From contig JAEZJK010000115.1 of the NCBI GenBank assembly GCA_023415835.1, positions 1 through 41,148 on the forward strand: a DNA stretch of 41,148 bases, given 5' to 3'. Of this stretch, positions 22,150 through 30,780 are shown piece after piece. The stretch comes from Bacillota bacterium. Lineage in GTDB: Bacteria; Bacillota; UBA4882; UBA8346. Both the position numbers and the translations under genes were made by a program. Position 1 is the first letter of the stretch; each line of letters opens with the position of its first letter. Below the pieces are notes generated by a model that made no database searches, was not told the DNA's origin, and saw only the letters and a list, made by a program, of their open reading frames with translations.

Positions 22150-22738
22150 TAGCAATCTGCTCCTTTTGTTTTTCTCTACCAATTAGCGGCTGAACATCCT
22201 GAAAATACTGTCTCAGTTCCTTTTCCAAAGCTTTTTTGGCATTATGGAGGCGTGATTTGACGGTTCCTTGGACACAGCCTAAAACCCGGGCAATCTCCGC
22301 AATCGTCATATTGTTGTAATAATAAAGGATAACCGCTGCCCGTAGCGGCGCTTTAAGCTTTCTCAGAGCCTTTACAACCAGATCGTAAACCTCTCTGGCC
22401 TCAACCCAGTCATCCACATAAAAGTTACCATCGGCTGCCTCATAATTCCCGAGGAAAACTGTGAGCGAATTCTTGTTTTGGTATTTAGCCATCATCCTCC
22501 AACCACAGCGAAGCAGGACTTTATAAAACCAAGCATAAAACGCGCCAGGCTCTTTTAATTGCTTAATTTCCTTGTAACATTGAATAAATGCTTCCTGGAC
22601 AATGTCCTCCGCAACTCCCCGGTGGCCAGAGATTAAATAAGCTGTTTTTAATGCTTGAGCGCTATACAAGTGATAAAGTTCTTCAAAAGCCTGTTTATCC
22701 CCGTTTTGACAACGTTTGACCAAATTCAGCTGTTCCAA
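22142..22738 (-). CDS. ECF-type RNA polymerase sigma factor
   Basis: 198 residues. Region 2 spans about 5-75 (FEELYHLYSAQALKTAYLIS, then DIVQEAFIQCYKEI) and region 4 about 125-180 (APLRAAVILYYYNNMTIAEI, VLGCVQGTVKSRLHNAKKAL). The usual GxxxxAEDIVQE core appears as GVAEDIVQEAF. TTG 22738 is used because AAAGGAGG lies upstream; extending to 22828 would add an implausible hydrophobic N-terminus reading through a terminator. Followed, with overlap, by the anti-sigma gene. Regulon unknown. Confidence 0.88.
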   Translation of the reverse strand: MEQLNLVKRCQNGDKQAFEELYHLYSAQALKTAYLISGHRGVAEDIVQEAFIQCYKEIKQLKEPGAFYAWFYKVLLRCGWRMMAKYQNKNSLTVFLGNYEAADGNFYVDDWVEAREVYDLVVKALRKLKAPLRAAVILYYYNNMTIAEIARVLGCVQGTVKSRLHNAKKALEKELRQYFQDVQPLIGREKQKEQIANG

Positions 22739-22807
22739 GGGATTGATCCCCTCCTTTTGGGCGCGCCTTTTACTAGATAAGAGACAGTAAAATAGAAAAA
22801 GGTTCAT

Positions 22808-22834
22808 AAAAAATAAAAAACCCGCCATTGGCGA
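22808..22834 (-). terminator. terminator/attenuator in the sigma-factor leader
   Basis: On the minus strand CTCGCC pairs with GGCGGG (one G-U) around an AAT loop, followed by TTTTTTATTTTTT. It lies about 70 nt upstream of the sigma start on the same strand, so it either ends an upstream RNA or attenuates the sigma operon. Confidence 0.65.
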
Positions 22835-22901
22835 GCTTTAGCTTTAAATTATTCTGATTATAAACTTTATTCAGCATCAATGCCCGACCCAGATTTAATA
22901 A

Positions 22902-23011
22902 CGACTCACCCCACGTCAAATCGCGTATGTAGTTACAATTCTTGATCCGCCTTCCCTCTCTATTGACACGATTTTCAGTATTGCTTCATTATAGAGAGGC
23001 TAGGTGAGTCG
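22902..23011 (-). ncRNA. candidate structured RNA or leader upstream of the ECF sigma gene
   Basis: Two nested perfect stems: outer CGACTCACC/GGTGAGTCG (22902-22910 / 23003-23011) and inner CCTCTCTAT/ATAGAGAGG (22955-22963 / 22991-22999), with an asymmetric 44-nt bulge on one side and 3 nt on the other. Read leftward, the fold is followed after about 70 nt by the terminator at 22834-22808. No ORF was found in it. I recognise no known riboswitch or 6S RNA consensus; a palindromic operator is an alternative. Confidence 0.45.
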
Positions 23012-23060
23012 ATTTTAACTACCCGAGTTAACTTTATAATCAAATAAATTATTAAAAAAG

Positions 23061-23477
23061 TTACAACGAATGCGCCATCGTTTTCCCGACATTCCCTATC
23101 CACTGATAGAAATGTCCCCAAAGATCCGCATTGGCCGTCTCCTGCGGATCAATGTTCCGCTCAGGGGCATCCCTGTTCACCACCGGCAAAGCTTCAATCC
23201 AATGATAATCATCGGTATCTGCCGCCCTCATTCCCAATTCATTCAAAGCAATGGTTTGAATCCGATCGAAAGATTCCAACGAAGCTATTTCCACCTTAAT
23301 CCGGCTAATATCTTTCTCTAAAAGTTCGATTTGGGATTGGAATTTTTTAATTTCTTGACACTGAAAGATGACAAATACCTGCAGGAAAGAATTGAATACT
23401 GCGAGGATTAAAAAAAAGATCAAAATTTTGATTAATCTCGTAAAAAGATCTTTAAAGACGCCTTCCATTACAGGCAA
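23061..23477 (-). CDS. DivIC/FtsL-like septum formation protein
   Basis: 138 residues: a cytosolic N-terminus, one membrane helix (about 15-35, LIKILIFFLILAVFNSFLQVF), an extracytoplasmic leucine-zipper-like coiled coil (about 40-70, SQIELLEKDISRIKVEIASLE) and a short tail with IALNELGMRAAD. This is the bitopic architecture of FtsL/FtsB/DivIC. Sequence is too divergent to choose between them. TTG 23477 follows GGAG by 10 nt; ATG 23468 is the alternative. It is outside the division cluster. Confidence 0.6.
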   Translation of the reverse strand: MPVMEGVFKDLFTRLIKILIFFLILAVFNSFLQVFVIFQCQEIKKFQSQIELLEKDISRIKVEIASLESFDRIQTIALNELGMRAADTDDYHWIEALPVVNRDAPERNIDPQETANADLWGHFYQWIGNVGKTMAHSL

Positions 23478-23763
23478 TTTTTAGGCGCTCCTTTGGCTTA
23501 AGACTTAAACCGTTATTATTCTAAGTAATTACAACACTTTACCACATTCTACCTTTGATTTTACCACAGGAATCCCGAAACTGCAAGAAAAAATCGGGTT
23601 TTAAACATTTTTTGGCAAATATTTTTGTCCCCATCAAAATATTTACTCCCCCATAGTAACTGATTTACTAACTCTTTAATAGGAATTTTACTAAATTTGA
23701 AGAACTTTACAAAAACAAATTACTAAATATGGAGGAAGAATCCCGGAGCCCGGGTGAACTAAA
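23478..23763. other. divergent intergenic region upstream of the histidine kinase
   Basis: About 285 AT-rich bases between the leftward DivIC-like gene and the rightward kinase. The kinase ribosome-binding site GGGTGA lies 6 nt before its ATG. A 12-codon frame (23729-23767) overlaps the kinase ATG as ATGA but has no ribosome-binding site. No further structure seen. Confidence 0.4.
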
Positions 23764-25743
23764 ATGAAAAGATATAAATTGCCGGTTCCCAACCAAATAA
23801 GCCAACTTAAAAGGGCTCAAGGCCTCAATTATATCCGCCAGCTAACCCTCTCAAAAGAATTTTTGGGGAACTTAGCCCGCTCCAAACATCAACTCTCGGA
23901 CATTCTAGAAAATATTACCGATGCTTTTTTTATCCTAGACGGCCAATGGCGGTTCTCATATATCAACCATAAAGCTGAACGCCTCTGGAAACAAAAAAAA
24001 GATGAGCTTATCGGTAAAAGTATTTGGGATGCTTTTCCCAGTGCCTTTGATTCAAACTCTACCCATCTCTTACAGCAAGCGGCTGAGCAAATTACCGCAG
24101 TCCATTTTGAAGAATTCTGGCCAACCATTAACCGGTGGCTCGAGGTACACGCCTACCCCTCTCTGGAAGGGCTTTCGGTATATCTCCGTGACATCTCCGA
24201 TAGTAAGCTAATGGAGGCCTCCCTAACTACCGAACGGGAATTGTTGTTAGTTACCCTGAGATCCATTGGCGACGGCGTAATTGCAGCCGATAATACCGGA
24301 AAAGTCATTTTAATGAACAAGACCGCGGAAAGATTGTCCGGTTGGACACAGAAAGAAGCTTTTGGAGAACAATTTAGTAAAATTTTTTATGTAATCGATG
24401 ACCATACCAGTGAACCCTATGAGGATCTTGTCGCAAGAACGATTAATAATAACGAAATGATTCGCTTGGACACTGCGGTACTGATCACCAAAGACTTAAA
24501 AGAACTTTTTATTAACAGTAACTGCGCCCCAATCAAATCAATATCCGGCGAAAACATCGGATTGGTAATTGTCTTTCAAGATATCACTGAGAAGCTTAAG
24601 ACCGAAACCGAATTGCTTAAAACTGAAAAAATTGATTCCCTAGGGATTTTAGCCGGAGGTATCGCTCATGACTTTAATAATCTCCTTGCCGGAATTTTGG
24701 CCAACCTCCAACTGGCCCAGATCAAACTGGAACATGGGAACGACATCAAAAAATACCTGAATGAAACAGTAGAGACCACTCGTAAGGCCAGCGAACTCAC
24801 AAAGCAATTACTCACCTTCTCCAAAGGCGGGGCTCCGGTTAAACAGGCAGCTTCGATCGCTGACTTAATCAAAGACACGGTTAATTTTTGTTTAACCGGT
24901 TCCAACATTAAAAGTATCTATAAAATAAATGAAGATCTAAAAACGGTTGAAATTGACGCCGGCCAAATCAGCCAAGTGCTTAATAATATTGTTATCAATG
25001 CTAAACAGGCTATGCCTAAGGGAGGGTTAATTGAAGTTTATGCCGAAAATACAATTATTGAAAACGATCTTCGCTACCAATCCGGTCAATATGTTAAAAT
25101 AATCATCAAGGATCATGGAATTGGAATCCCCCGCGAAAATCTGTTCAAAATCTTCGATCCGTTTTTTACAACCAAACCTTCCGGATCAGGTTTGGGTTTA
25201 GCGACATCCTATTCCATCATTAAAAAACATGACGGTTACATCGAAGTTGAATCAGTTGAAGATGTAGGGACGAGCTTTTTTATTTATTTACCGGCTTCCG
25301 GCATTAAACCGGATCAAAACGGACCTAAACCCGAACCTACTCAGACCGGCCATGGTAGGATTTTATTGATGGATGATGAAGAAATGATCCGTAAAGTAGT
25401 TGGAGAAATGCTAACCTACTTCGGTTATCAAGTGGTTTTGGCTAAAGATGGCAACGAGGCCGTTGAAATCTATAAATCAACCTCTGAAAACGGACAACCT
25501 TTTGATGTGGTGATTATGGATTTGACGATACCCGGCGGGATGGGAGGGCAAGAGGCTTTAACCCATCTTTTAGCGATTGATCCTGAAATAAAAGCCATTG
25601 TTTCCAGCGGTTACGCCAATGATCCGATCATAGCGGAATTTCAAAAATACGGTTTTGCCGGAGTAGTTATCAAACCATATAAATTTGATGAATTGAGTAA
25701 AATTTTAACAAAAATTATATCTAAGGGAAATATTCACTGGTAA
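23764..25743 (+). CDS. hybrid sensor histidine kinase (PAS-PAS-HisKA-HATPase-REC)
   Basis: 659 residues, no membrane segment, so a cytosolic sensor. PAS 1 spans about 45-150 (ILENITDAFFILDGQWRFSYINHKA), PAS 2 about 160-275 (IGDGVIAADNTGKVILMNKTAERLSGWT), HisKA about 285-350 with GGIAHDFNNLLAGIL (phospho-His), HATPase about 390-515 (NNIVINAKQAM, DHGIGIPRENLFKIFDPFF, GSGLGLATSYSI), and a C-terminal receiver about 535-655 with MDDEE, phospho-Asp in VIMDLTIPGGMGG, and IKPYKF. No partner regulator lies alongside; output probably passes by phosphorelay or to a distant regulator. Confidence 0.93.
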   Translation: MKRYKLPVPNQISQLKRAQGLNYIRQLTLSKEFLGNLARSKHQLSDILENITDAFFILDGQWRFSYINHKAERLWKQKKDELIGKSIWDAFPSAFDSNSTHLLQQAAEQITAVHFEEFWPTINRWLEVHAYPSLEGLSVYLRDISDSKLMEASLTTERELLLVTLRSIGDGVIAADNTGKVILMNKTAERLSGWTQKEAFGEQFSKIFYVIDDHTSEPYEDLVARTINNNEMIRLDTAVLITKDLKELFINSNCAPIKSISGENIGLVIVFQDITEKLKTETELLKTEKIDSLGILAGGIAHDFNNLLAGILANLQLAQIKLEHGNDIKKYLNETVETTRKASELTKQLLTFSKGGAPVKQAASIADLIKDTVNFCLTGSNIKSIYKINEDLKTVEIDAGQISQVLNNIVINAKQAMPKGGLIEVYAENTIIENDLRYQSGQYVKIIIKDHGIGIPRENLFKIFDPFFTTKPSGSGLGLATSYSIIKKHDGYIEVESVEDVGTSFFIYLPASGIKPDQNGPKPEPTQTGHGRILLMDDEEMIRKVVGEMLTYFGYQVVLAKDGNEAVEIYKSTSENGQPFDVVIMDLTIPGGMGGQEALTHLLAIDPEIKAIVSSGYANDPIIAEFQKYGFAGVVIKPYKFDELSKILTKIISKGNIHW

Positions 25744-25751
25744 TTAAGGAG

Positions 25752-25922
25752 ATGGTCGAATTTGCCTCATGGTATAGTGAAGGTGATTCGGCCATTACAA
25801 AGCGGCGCTTAATCTTGGAACAGCACCGGGATCTGGTGATCCGGGACATGAATGAGCTATCATGTAATCTCCAGGTAATCGAAGTAAAAATCATCCGTTT
25901 TCAAACGGAAAAAACAAATTGA
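25752..25922 (+). pseudogene. C-terminal remnant of a MerR-family regulator
   Basis: A 56-codon frame, opening MVEFASWYSEGDSAITKRRL and continuing LILEQHRDLVIRDMNELSCN then LQVIEVKI. This is the C-terminal effector/dimer coiled coil of small MerR-type regulators. No helix-turn-helix precedes it; the upstream frame ends in the kinase gene. It lies 123 bp before an aldo/keto reductase, a frequent target of such regulators, so it probably once controlled that gene. Confidence 0.6.
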
Positions 25923-26045
25923 TGAGCAACCCGGCGCCTAAATTCAAACTTGCATCTAGTAAGCCATGGCATTAAATTCATTTATATAAATGCAAAGAGA
26001 TATGTGAAATCTAATCTGACATATTTTTCAAAGGAGAAGCTACTA

Positions 26046-27125
26046 ATGGAAATGAATAAAATCATCGTCGGTTCGATGCGCCTCCCGGATCGGGATACCG
26101 CCGCCAAAATCATTAGGAAATCGATTGATTACGGTTTTAATTACATAGACACTGCTCCTGCTTACCGGCTCCAAAATGATACCGAGAATGCCGAGGCTTG
26201 GGTAGGGGCGGCTGTAAACTATAACAACTATCGTGACCGGACCTTGATTTCGATTAAGAGCGCTACCGCTGACGGCCGAATGGGCCTGGGGGAATTTGTC
26301 CCGGATAAAGGCTTTAGCGTGAGGACTTCAGCCCAATTTGAGCAAATCTTTAATCAATCACTAACTCGCTTGGGACTTTCACAAGTTGATTATTATCATT
26401 TATGGGTCTGCCATACGCTACAACATTTTGAAGAAGCCTTTAAACCGGATGGTTGGTACGAAGGGTTTTTAAAGGAAAAGAAAGCCGGAAGAGTCAAACA
26501 TTTAGGCATTACAACCCATGCCAACTCGGAAACGATTATCCGTTTTTTAGAATCGGGCTGTTTTGAAACCGTCACTATGCCTTTGAATGTCACTAACCTG
26601 ACACGAATGGCCGCGGTTAAATATGCTACCGAGAAAAAGATCAAAGTGATTGCCATGAACCCGCTGGGCGGAGGATTCTTGGCAACCGATGAACACCTCA
26701 AGGAACTGGCCTTAAGATATTTAATGGCTTTGGACAACGTCCATATTTTGATCGGTTTCACTTCGGAGACCGAGGTCGAATATGCCAAATGGATCTTGGA
26801 TACTTCCTTAAAAAACCCGGCCAACCCCGATGAAATCTTAGCCGAGATCCAAAAACTGATCAACACTACTGAACCGCGCTGTACCGGTTGCGGTTACTGC
26901 GAACCTTGTCCCCAATCAATAGAAATTGGGGGCGCATTGGCCCATTATAACCTGTATAAATACCTACACCTTGATCAGGCTAAAAAACGCTTCCAGCAAC
27001 TGCAATGGAATATCCGATATAACTTGAAAAATTGTATCGAATGCGGCTTATGCGAAGAAAGATGCCCCAACCGTTTACCGGTGCGGAAATTGATTAATGA
27101 CGCCAAGGGCATGTTGTATGATTAA
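26046..27125 (+). CDS. aldo/keto reductase with C-terminal 4Fe-4S ferredoxin domain
   Basis: 359 residues. An AKR TIM barrel (about 1-265) has YIDTAPAYRLQNDTENAEAWVG (Asp and Tyr of the active site), KSATADG, DYYHLW and AMNPLGGGF. The C-terminus carries two ferredoxin-like cysteine sets, CTGCGYCEPCPQS (about 278-290) and CIECGLCEERCPN (about 332-344), enough for two 4Fe-4S clusters. This domain order is common in anaerobes; substrate unknown, NAD(P)H or ferredoxin as donor inferred. ATG 26046 follows AAAGGAG; the longer in-frame start at 25950 has no site. Confidence 0.93.
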   Translation: MEMNKIIVGSMRLPDRDTAAKIIRKSIDYGFNYIDTAPAYRLQNDTENAEAWVGAAVNYNNYRDRTLISIKSATADGRMGLGEFVPDKGFSVRTSAQFEQIFNQSLTRLGLSQVDYYHLWVCHTLQHFEEAFKPDGWYEGFLKEKKAGRVKHLGITTHANSETIIRFLESGCFETVTMPLNVTNLTRMAAVKYATEKKIKVIAMNPLGGGFLATDEHLKELALRYLMALDNVHILIGFTSETEVEYAKWILDTSLKNPANPDEILAEIQKLINTTEPRCTGCGYCEPCPQSIEIGGALAHYNLYKYLHLDQAKKRFQQLQWNIRYNLKNCIECGLCEERCPNRLPVRKLINDAKGMLYD

Positions 27126-27234
27126 AGAATTATTAAAACACACCCTAAATAATAAAAGGAGTTCCCTTTTGGGTGGCTAATATATAATTGGATTTATCTG
27201 GTTCACGAAGGATTTTAGTAGGAGAATAACAATA

Positions 27235-27720
27235 ATGAGCTTTTTTGCCGGACTCCGCCAATTTTTATATCCGCCCGAATTTCGAATCAATCCGCTTAAA
27301 CCATATGATTTGAATACTATCTTAAAAGTAGTCGCCAATTTGCCTGATAAAAAATTGTCCGAAACTATCGGCGAAGAGTCGATCCGCTTCTTATCCGATT
27401 TAAGCCTTAGCCTGTGGCGTTTGGAAAAAAAGATGATCAAACCCGGGACCGACCAACCGTTGGGGGAAATGTCCCGGGCATACTCCTCCCTTGCTTCGGT
27501 TTGGAATTCATTAATTCAAGCCGGGGTAACAGTCCGCGAATATACCGGTTTATTATACGACTATGGGTTACCAATAGTGGTGACCGGTTATCAAGAAATA
27601 GCGGGGGTTTCGAAACCGAAAATAATTGAAACAGTTAAACCAACTGTTTATCTTCAAGGAAACCCAGTCCAACACGGTGAGGTCATTGTGGGAATCCCGC
27701 CACGTTTAGGGGAAATATAA
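27235..27720 (+). CDS. 161-aa protein of unknown function, partner of the OmpA-TPR gene
   Basis: A soluble protein, no signal peptide. N-terminal half helical (LKPYDLNTILKVVANL, EESIRFLSDLSLSLWRLEKK), C-terminal half beta-rich and ending ETVKPTVYLQGNPVQHGEVIVGIP. From memory that ending resembles GrpE-like proteins found beside Hsp70-like genes in other phyla (ETxxPxIYYxxxxIQxGEVIVG); no Hsp70 gene lies here and I cannot verify the relation. ATG follows TAGGAG at 9 nt. Its stop overlaps the next ATG by one base (TAATG), so the two proteins are co-translated and probably act together. Confidence 0.7.
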   Translation: MSFFAGLRQFLYPPEFRINPLKPYDLNTILKVVANLPDKKLSETIGEESIRFLSDLSLSLWRLEKKMIKPGTDQPLGEMSRAYSSLASVWNSLIQAGVTVREYTGLLYDYGLPIVVTGYQEIAGVSKPKIIETVKPTVYLQGNPVQHGEVIVGIPPRLGEI

Positions 27721-28646
27721 TGAACAACAAATATTCATCATATGACATCATTGATGAAACAACTCAGTCCCTGACCGGAGCCGATTCCGCCGTTAGCCTG
27801 CTTGGCAAAGCCATCTTACCAAAAGCTGTTGAACTGGCACGCGCCGGTAAATACATAGAGGCGGAGGGGTTATTACAACATCTAATCCAAGAAGGAAGCG
27901 GGCAACCGGAAGTATATGATCTATTAGCACGGATTCGGGCTCAACAAGGCCGCTTATTGGAAGCGCAATCATATTGGGCTGATGCAATCCAGCTTAGTTC
28001 CGCCAAGGAATTATACCGGGCCGCTTTAAAACGCATTGAACGTTTTCAAACAGGCCCCTCTTGGTTTGGGCGAATAAGGCCTTTATTATTTGGTTTGGGA
28101 ATTTTAATGGGTATTATTATACTCATCGTAGTATCTCTTTCCTATCTGGGGGAACCAAAGGTGCCTGTTATTAAAACCGCAAATCATGACCAACCCCGAA
28201 AGGCTATAGCCGTGCCCGCCGCCAAACCTCTTAAGGTGAACATCAATATCCCTGGCGTATTTGTTAATGTCGAAGATGGCCAAATAGTGCTAACTTTTGA
28301 AACGGGCCTGTTTTTGAACCATACCGAACTTAAACCGGATGCTAAAGTAATGCTTGATCTGCTGGGTGACCAGTTAAGGCCTTATATCGGGAAAATACAG
28401 GTTAATATTGAAGGGCATACTGATGATCTACCGATCTCAAACGGCTGGGTTTACCGGGATAACATTTCTTTGGGATTACAACGTTCGGTAACTGTCATCG
28501 AGTATCTGAGATTAAAAGGCCAACTACCGGCGAAGATGTTTGAGGCCAGTAGCATGGGAGATTTACAATCCCTCTACCCCAATGATACCCTCCACAATCA
28601 AATGCGTAACCGGACAGTTGTCATCCGAATCACTACCCTTCAATGA
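27720..28646 (+). CDS. TPR - transmembrane - OmpA/MotB-domain protein
   Basis: 308 residues. The cytosolic N-terminal part (about 25-100) has TPR-like helices (ARAGKYIEAEGLLQHLIQEG, PEVYDLLARIRAQQGRLLEA), then a membrane helix (about 118-142, LLFGLGILMGIIILIVVSLSYL) and a periplasmic OmpA/MotB domain (about 185-305) with NIEGHTDDLPISNGWVYRDN and LGLQRSVTVIEYLRLKGQL, which should bind peptidoglycan. It connects a cytosolic protein-interaction module to the wall. Co-translated with the 161-aa protein and ended by a palindromic terminator. Not MotB itself: no MotA partner and no plug helix seen. Confidence 0.82.
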   Translation: MNNKYSSYDIIDETTQSLTGADSAVSLLGKAILPKAVELARAGKYIEAEGLLQHLIQEGSGQPEVYDLLARIRAQQGRLLEAQSYWADAIQLSSAKELYRAALKRIERFQTGPSWFGRIRPLLFGLGILMGIIILIVVSLSYLGEPKVPVIKTANHDQPRKAIAVPAAKPLKVNINIPGVFVNVEDGQIVLTFETGLFLNHTELKPDAKVMLDLLGDQLRPYIGKIQVNIEGHTDDLPISNGWVYRDNISLGLQRSVTVIEYLRLKGQLPAKMFEASSMGDLQSLYPNDTLHNQMRNRTVVIRITTLQ

Positions 28647-28690
28647 GCTAACCGGTAGAATCCGTTTAACTGCGGAACCCTGATAAAAAA

Positions 28691-28720
28691 TAAACCCGCT
28701 TGACTAGTCAAGCGGGTTTA
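28691..28720. terminator. perfect 30-nt palindromic bidirectional terminator
   Basis: The 30 bases from TAAACCCGCTTGACT to its exact reverse complement form a perfect palindrome, with A/T-rich flanks on both sides. It lies between the converging OmpA-TPR gene and hup and should stop transcripts from both. Confidence 0.8.
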
Positions 28721-28741
28721 TTATATCCTGATTGAAGCTTG

Positions 28742-29017
28742 TTATTTTTTCACTGCGTCTTTTAAAGCTTTACCAGCCCTAAATACCGGGACCTTACGGG
28801 CCGGGATGTTGATCTGTTTGCCGTTTTGAGGATTACGGCCTTTACGGGCTTCTCTTTTCCTAACTTCAAAACTGCCGAAACCAACTAAGGTGACTTTGTC
28901 GCCTTTGGTCAATGCGCCGCTGATCGCTGCTACAACAGCGTCAACTGCTTTACCGGAATCCTTTTTGGTTAAATTAGTCTTCGCAGCAACTTTGTCAATA
29001 AGTTCGGTCTTAGTCAA
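28742..29017 (-). CDS. hup: HU-family DNA-binding protein
   Basis: Nucleoid-associated protein that bends DNA as a dimer. 91 residues, the standard length, with MTKTELIDKVAAKTNLTKKD, the GFGSFEVRKREARKGRNPQ signature (about 46-64) and the arm RNPQNGKQINIPA. TTG start, GGAGG about 9 nt upstream. Single-gene unit between a palindromic terminator and its own promoter. Confidence 0.96.
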   Translation of the reverse strand: MTKTELIDKVAAKTNLTKKDSGKAVDAVVAAISGALTKGDKVTLVGFGSFEVRKREARKGRNPQNGKQINIPARKVPVFRAGKALKDAVKK

Positions 29018-29115
29018 AAAAAATCGCCTCCTTAATTTTATCGGTATTTTTGAATAATCTGTTCTTTAAAATTCTAGAACACCGACAAATTAATATTCGG
29101 AAGTTTTTTGATTAA

Positions 29116-29145
29116 ACTTTAGACTGTGAGATAAGGATTTTTCAA
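29116..29145 (-). promoter_or_regulatory. probable hup promoter
   Basis: On the minus strand TTGAAA (29145-29140) and TAAAGT (29121-29116) are 18 nt apart, about 100 bp before the hup start. Both hexamers are one or two changes from consensus. Confidence 0.4.
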
Positions 29146-29211
29146 GTTTTTAAAAAAAATATCCACTTTATCAAGGTAAGAAGCCTTCTTTCTATTTCCG
29201 CCCTTACTATT

Positions 29212-30780
29212 TCATGAACATCCCAAAGCTATGGGCAGGTTGGCTTTATTTTGAAGGACGTTACGATCCTGTGCCCATTTTTTTTGCCAATCCGGATAAA
29301 TTGTATATAGGTCATTCGGGGTCGGAATGTACCAGGCATATTTCATTCTCCGTTCGTAAGAAATTTCGGCGAGATCGTATTTTTTAACGCTGTCCCGGCT
29401 GGAAAAGATCGGCTTGTTGGTGCCAATCTCGTAAAAACGCCCCCAAATTAAATTGGCATTAGGATCTTTCACCACGATTCGGTCGCCGCCAAATTCCATT
29501 GTCGGATCAACCTTGAAAACTATTTTAATCCCGGAAATTTTAACCTGTTCGAACCAGGCCATGGCCGATTGAACCGCATCAATCACCTGCGGGCTGGGGT
29601 TGTCAATACCCATTAAAAACCGAACCACTTTTACACTCTCAAATCCGCTAATCGATGGTAATTCATATGCCCTTCCCATGGCCGGTTCCAATGTCTTTTC
29701 ATTATACTGGGCGCACCAGGCTGTCTTTTTCCCATTGGCAACAATTTGAGCTTTTAAAATGCATTCTAATCCTTTGTCGTAAGCGGCCTTGCACCTATTT
29801 ACCCTTTGAGTATCCACAAAGGCAAACGGATTTTGTTTGTTTTTGATATCCGTCAAAACCGTTAAAATATTAGCCATGGCGTTGTCGTTGAAAGTAATTA
29901 GCCGTTGATAACCTACCCCTTCCGGGAAAAATTGGGGCCAGCCGCCGTTAGGGTATTGCCCCCCCAATATGTAATTCAAGCCTTTATTGAAACCATTCCG
30001 GTATTTGCCAATCTTAGTCGCGTTATAAACCATTGCCAGGAATTTCATTTCCGTAAAAGTAGAGTCATTATCAATAGTTGAACGAGCCTTGACGTTTAAT
30101 GAACCAATCCCGACGATGGGTATGGTCATGTCAACGTCTGGTTCCAGCTTGATCCAACCGCCGTCTTTGTTTTGGAAACCTAAAATATTGTCGGCCACTT
30201 TTTGAGCTTCTAACGTACCATACCAGTCGCTTGGTTTACTCAATAGCGAAGCAAAAGTGCATGGCCCTCCTTTTGCCAATTCCAAAGTTGAAGGTGACGA
30301 TTTGAGTTTAGCCATAATCACAACCCTATTGCGTGTTTTCTCCCAACCCACCTCGCACCCGAGGTTGGCCATGACGAAATCGACCGGTAGAAAAATCCGG
30401 CCATCCCTGATTCCGGGAGGGACATCCGCCTCTTTTTCATTCCCGTTTACCAATGCTTTGGTTTGATCAATAAAAACCTCAACCGTATTCTCATCCAAGG
30501 TCATGGTTACTTTCTTTTCCATGGCGGACCATAGGAAAGTGCCGCCGATACTCTCAATGATGTCTTTTAACGGCGAAATAACTTTATTATCAACCATCAC
30601 CGCTTTGGTCTGCAATCCTTCCTCCAACTCATGGTATGCCCCGTTAACGGCAAAGTTCGGTTCCCCCATGATGATAGTGATTGTTTTAACTACGGAAAAC
30701 CCTTCAGCTAATACAAATCCCATACTCGAAATTACAATTAACAAAATTGCCGCTAATCCAAAAAACTTGGTCCTGACCAT
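29212..30780 (-). CDS. secreted pectate lyase, PL10 family, with copper-amine-oxidase-N-like domain
   Basis: 522 residues: signal peptide (1-25), a copper amine oxidase N-terminal-type domain (about 35-160, with KVISPLKDIIESIGGTFLW and GRIFLPVDFVMANLG), usually a wall or surface module in Bacillota, and a PL10 pectate lyase catalytic region (about 165-510). PL10 features are QNKDGGW, STIDNDSTFTEMKFLA (calcium/active-site Asp), GQYPNGGWPQFFP, AWCAQYNEKTLEPAMGRAYE and GDRIVVKDPNANLIWGRFYE. It cleaves polygalacturonate by beta-elimination. ATG 30780 follows AAAGGGG. No other pectin gene is near. Confidence 0.9.
   Translation of the reverse strand: MVRTKFFGLAAILLIVISSMGFVLAEGFSVVKTITIIMGEPNFAVNGAYHELEEGLQTKAVMVDNKVISPLKDIIESIGGTFLWSAMEKKVTMTLDENTVEVFIDQTKALVNGNEKEADVPPGIRDGRIFLPVDFVMANLGCEVGWEKTRNRVVIMAKLKSSPSTLELAKGGPCTFASLLSKPSDWYGTLEAQKVADNILGFQNKDGGWIKLEPDVDMTIPIVGIGSLNVKARSTIDNDSTFTEMKFLAMVYNATKIGKYRNGFNKGLNYILGGQYPNGGWPQFFPEGVGYQRLITFNDNAMANILTVLTDIKNKQNPFAFVDTQRVNRCKAAYDKGLECILKAQIVANGKKTAWCAQYNEKTLEPAMGRAYELPSISGFESVKVVRFLMGIDNPSPQVIDAVQSAMAWFEQVKISGIKIVFKVDPTMEFGGDRIVVKDPNANLIWGRFYEIGTNKPIFSSRDSVKKYDLAEISYERRMKYAWYIPTPNDLYTIYPDWQKKWAQDRNVLQNKANLPIALGCS

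Noticed and set aside
22739..22828. Extension of the ECF sigma N-terminus to 22828
   Set aside because: It would read through the terminator stem at 22808-22834 and add a hydrophobic segment not found in sigma factors; TTG 22738 has the better site.
22963..22992. Rightward promoter TTGACA-18-CATTAT inside the structured element
   Set aside because: No rightward gene follows until 23764; the hexamers lie within paired stem sequence.
23729..23767. 12-codon ORF overlapping the kinase ATG as ATGA
   Set aside because: No ribosome-binding site; the kinase has its own GGGTGA site.
26396..26866. 156-codon leftward frame inside the aldo/keto reductase
   Set aside because: Antisense shadow of a well-supported gene; no ribosome-binding site.
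27720..28646. MotB or ZorB-type motor protein
   Set aside because: Has an OmpA/MotB domain, but no MotA-like partner and the N-terminus is a TPR-like cytosolic domain rather than a short tail.
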